In this document: positions 61,988-64,000 of the stretch, piece after piece
Numbering within the stretch: the first letter of the stretch is position 1
How the letters are laid out: each line of letters begins with the position of its first letter
Assembly (NCBI GenBank): GCA_024409235.1
Contig: JAKSUA010000002.1
Coordinates: 128,385 to 192,384, forward strand
From: Bacteroidales bacterium
GTDB lineage: Bacteria > Bacteroidota > Bacteroidia > Bacteroidales > UBA1715
Direction: 5' to 3'
DNA length: 64,000 nucleotides
Notes under the pieces: model-generated
Told to the model about the DNA's origin: nothing
Seen by the model: the letters and a program-made list of their open reading frames with translations, nothing else
Databases searched by the model: none
Made by a program: the position numbers and the translations under genes

Positions 61988-63304
61988 ATGAGTGGAATAA
62001 TCGCAATCGTAGGAAGACCAAATGTTGGGAAATCTACACTTTTCAACAGACTTGTAGAAGAAAAACAAGCTATTATAGATGCAAAAAGTGGAGTAACACG
62101 TGACAGAAATTACGGGGAAGGCGTTTGGAACGGACGCGAATTCACTGTGATTGACACTGGTGGTGTTACAATAAAATCTGATGATGCATTTGAAGATGCA
62201 ATCTGCAAGCAGGTTGTTATGGCAATGAACGAAGCCGATGTCATTATTTTCATGGTTGACGTAAAAACCGGCATCACCGATCTGGACTCAAATGTTGCAG
62301 ACATGCTTCGTAGAGCAAACAAGCCTTTCTTTTTAGTTGTAAACAAAGTTGACGATGGGAAATATTTATATGACGCTACAGAATTCTATTCTTTAGGATT
62401 AGGCGACTATTTTACAATCTCATCTGCAAACGGAAGTGGTACCGGCGACTTACTTGACGCAGTTATTGCAAAACTTCCACCGGAAAAACCAAAAGACGAC
62501 AGCAAAAATGTTGAGGAAATTCCACATGTTGCTGTTGTAGGTCGTCCAAACGTTGGAAAATCATCATTTATCAACGCTTTAATCGGCGAAGAACAACATA
62601 TAGTAACTCCTGTTGCAGGAACAACACGTGACTCAATCGGAACAAGATTCAACAAATTCGGATACGATTATTATTTCATCGATACTGCCGGCCTTAGAAA
62701 AAAAGAAAAAGTAAACGAAGACCTAGAATTCTATTCAGTACTACGTTCTATCCGTTCTTTGGAATCTGCCGACGTGTGTGTATTAATGATTGACGCAAAC
62801 GATGGAATTGAGTCACAGGACATGAATATTTTGCACCTCATCATTAAAAACAATAAAGGTGTTGTAATTTGTGTAAACAAATGGGACTTAATAGAAAAAA
62901 CAACAAACACAGCACGAGATTTCGAAGAAAACTTGCGTAAAAAAATAGCTCCATTCAGTGATGTTCCAATCATTTTCACATCGGTATTGGAGAAACAACG
63001 AATTCAAAAGATTCTAGAAAAGATTCATGAAGTTTACGAAAATAGAAAAAGACGTGTACAAACAGCCCGTTTGAACGAAATCATGCTTGAAGCTATTGAT
63101 AGATTTTCTCCACCTGCAATCAAAGGTAAAAACATAAAGATCAAATATGTTACTCAATTACCAACTCCATATCCAGCCTTTGCATTTTTTGCAAGCAATG
63201 CGAAATATGTAAAAGATTCGTACAAACGCTATCTTGAAAATCAGCTCCGCAAGAATTTCAATTTCAACGGAACAACCGTAAGAATTTATGTGAGAGATAA
63301 ATAA
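61988..63304 (+). CDS. der: GTPase Der (EngA)
   Basis: 438 residues with two tandem G domains: first G1 GRPNVGKSTLFN at 9-20, second GRPNVGKSSFIN near residue 185, each with its NKxD motif (NKVD, NKWD), then a C-terminal KH-like domain. It is needed for 50S ribosome assembly. Monocistronic. Confidence 0.97.
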   Translation: MSGIIAIVGRPNVGKSTLFNRLVEEKQAIIDAKSGVTRDRNYGEGVWNGREFTVIDTGGVTIKSDDAFEDAICKQVVMAMNEADVIIFMVDVKTGITDLDSNVADMLRRANKPFFLVVNKVDDGKYLYDATEFYSLGLGDYFTISSANGSGTGDLLDAVIAKLPPEKPKDDSKNVEEIPHVAVVGRPNVGKSSFINALIGEEQHIVTPVAGTTRDSIGTRFNKFGYDYYFIDTAGLRKKEKVNEDLEFYSVLRSIRSLESADVCVLMIDANDGIESQDMNILHLIIKNNKGVVICVNKWDLIEKTTNTARDFEENLRKKIAPFSDVPIIFTSVLEKQRIQKILEKIHEVYENRKRRVQTARLNEIMLEAIDRFSPPAIKGKNIKIKYVTQLPTPYPAFAFFASNAKYVKDSYKRYLENQLRKNFNFNGTTVRIYVRDK

Positions 63305-63318
63305 AAACTCATTTATAA

Positions 63319-63355
63319 AAAAACTCCCGGTAGAAAAATCTATCGGGAGTTTTTT
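63319..63355. terminator. Bidirectional terminator after der
   Basis: AAAAACTCCCGGTA pairs with TATCGGGAGTTTTT (one G-U), between convergent der and lipoprotein genes. Confidence 0.85.
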
Positions 63356-63373
63356 ATTGACAACCAGCAGTAC

Positions 63374-63724
63374 TTATCTGCACGTGTCGCAAAGAATAAT
63401 TACTTCCTCTTGTGGAATCGGTGCAGACTGATACAAGTAAACAACCGAGTCGTGCTGATTTTCGCCCTCGCCAACTTTCACAATTACTTTGTCTTTAACC
63501 ACGCTTGCTCCAACAAACGGAACACCTACGGTGAAACATGAATCATATTCGTCACCTAAAGTATTAACCCTTACCGAAACGCATATATCACCGGATGATG
63601 CGTTTATAGACTTTAGTACAATTTGTGAATCTTCGTCTGTAACCTGAGGCGTTTTCACCTCTTCTTTGTTGCAGGCAACTATCGCTGCCAATGCAAATGC
63701 TGAAATAGCAAATAGTTTTTTCAT
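63374..63724 (-). CDS. Small lipoprotein paired with T9SS cargo
   Basis: 116 residues, lipobox AIVACNKEE (Cys18). The mature part is short, with SGDICVSVRVNTLGDEYDSCF and a C-terminal cysteine pair (LCDTC). No family recognised. It starts 4 nt after the stop of a T9SS-sorted protein, repeating the arrangement at 3972-6303. Confidence 0.68.
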   Translation of the reverse strand: MKKLFAISAFALAAIVACNKEEVKTPQVTDEDSQIVLKSINASSGDICVSVRVNTLGDEYDSCFTVGVPFVGASVVKDKVIVKVGEGENQHDSVVYLYQSAPIPQEEVIILCDTCR

Positions 63725-63728
63725 AGTT

Positions 63729-64000
63729 TTATTGTTTTATAAATATTTGACTTCCAATATTGTTCACAACCAACGTATAAACACCTTTTGGCAACATTGA
63801 AACATTGATGCTTGCCATTTCTCCACATTCGGTTTGCAAAACCATTTTGCCTTGCATATCGAATATTTTGATTTCGTTGTTGTTTGTTGGCAAGGTTATA
63901 ATTAAATAGTCTTTTACGGGGTTAGTGAAAGTGTATGAAGATTTTATTATATTTTGTTCAAGGCTTGTCTTATTCTTTTGATAGTATGTTTTAAAACAAT
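63729..64000 (-). CDS. T9SS type A sorting domain protein, 3' end
   Basis: The frame is open to the right edge, so only the last 89 residues are seen: SSYTFTNPVKDYLIITLP, IFDMQGKMVLQTECGEMASINVSMLPKGVYTLVV and the end QIFIKQ. This is a type A sorting tail very like that of the gene at 5407-6303. The cargo part lies outside the window. Confidence 0.8.
   Translation of the reverse strand, partial: CFKTYYQKNKTSLEQNIIKSSYTFTNPVKDYLIITLPTNNNEIKIFDMQGKMVLQTECGEMASINVSMLPKGVYTLVVNNIGSQIFIKQ

Overview
The window is a stretch of low-GC chromosome from a member of the Bacteroidota, most likely order Bacteroidales. Support comes from type IX secretion (T9SS) parts and cargo (a Plug/DUF5103 protein at the left edge, several C-terminal type A sorting domains), Bacteroidota-type -7 promoter boxes of the form TAnnTTTG in front of many genes, lack of Shine-Dalgarno sites in front of most genes, and family members typical of the group (DUF3078, DUF4159, DUF4153, DUF2795, YifB, short Adk). 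LpxB and Ddl show a Gram-negative envelope; a pyruvate:ferredoxin oxidoreductase suggests anaerobic metabolism. I cannot name genus or species.

Layout. 1-3.5 kb: end of the T9SS Plug gene, then a lipoprotein / secreted protein / gamma-carbonic anhydrase operon. 3.5-9.2 kb (minus): secreted and lipid-anchored proteins, including an S74-chaperone/T9SS fusion, an M4 metallopeptidase and a T9SS cargo-lipoprotein pair; an AraC regulator is divergent. 10-22 kb: housekeeping (PAP2, obg, adk, DUF4153, yifB, class IV aminotransferase-ddl, FadL-like porin, a Ser/Tyr/His-rich lipoprotein, proS, tRNA-Arg(TCT)). 22.4-26.5 kb: an accessory island with a broken IS256-like element, a nitrilase-like ORF, and a three-gene module of a sliding-clamp-like protein, a WYL regulator and a HIRAN protein. 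26.6-41 kb: miaA, surE-lpxB, serine hydrolase, DUF4159/VWA pair, tyrS, RhuM-PLD-like protein, PIF1-like helicase, DUF3078 protein. 40.5-43.8 kb: coiled-coil protein-zapA-6S RNA-rny-epimerase. 44-53.6 kb: highly expressed nifJ, YihY/BrkB, GH5, agmatine-to-putrescine genes, exonuclease, thioredoxin-like protein. 53.8-54.7 kb: tRNA-Arg(ACG) followed by a roughly 0.8-kb decayed insert bounded by a copy of the tRNA 3' end. 54.7-64 kb: recF-rnz-STAS, GH29 fucosidase-cobalamin adenosyltransferase, DUF2795, era-rluB, der, and a second T9SS cargo-lipoprotein pair cut by the right edge.

The best candidate for an undescribed system is the clamp-like / WYL / HIRAN module (24.3-26.5 kb). Two near-identical palindromic operators share 17 bp (GCTGTACCACGATTTGG) and sit exactly 13 nt from a TAnnTTTG box, one in front of the clamp-like gene and one in front of the HIRAN gene. 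The first also lies beside the WYL gene's own promoter. This makes the WYL protein the likely common regulator of two proteins whose folds suggest action on DNA. What the module does (repair, replication stress or anti-phage defence) is inference.

Other points: a 21-bp tandem duplication carrying a promoter box, an orphan promoter-terminator cassette inside the tRNA-bounded remnant, a terminator-like hairpin ending 7 nt before the VWA gene, and an Arg-rich disordered extension on the RluB-type pseudouridine synthase.
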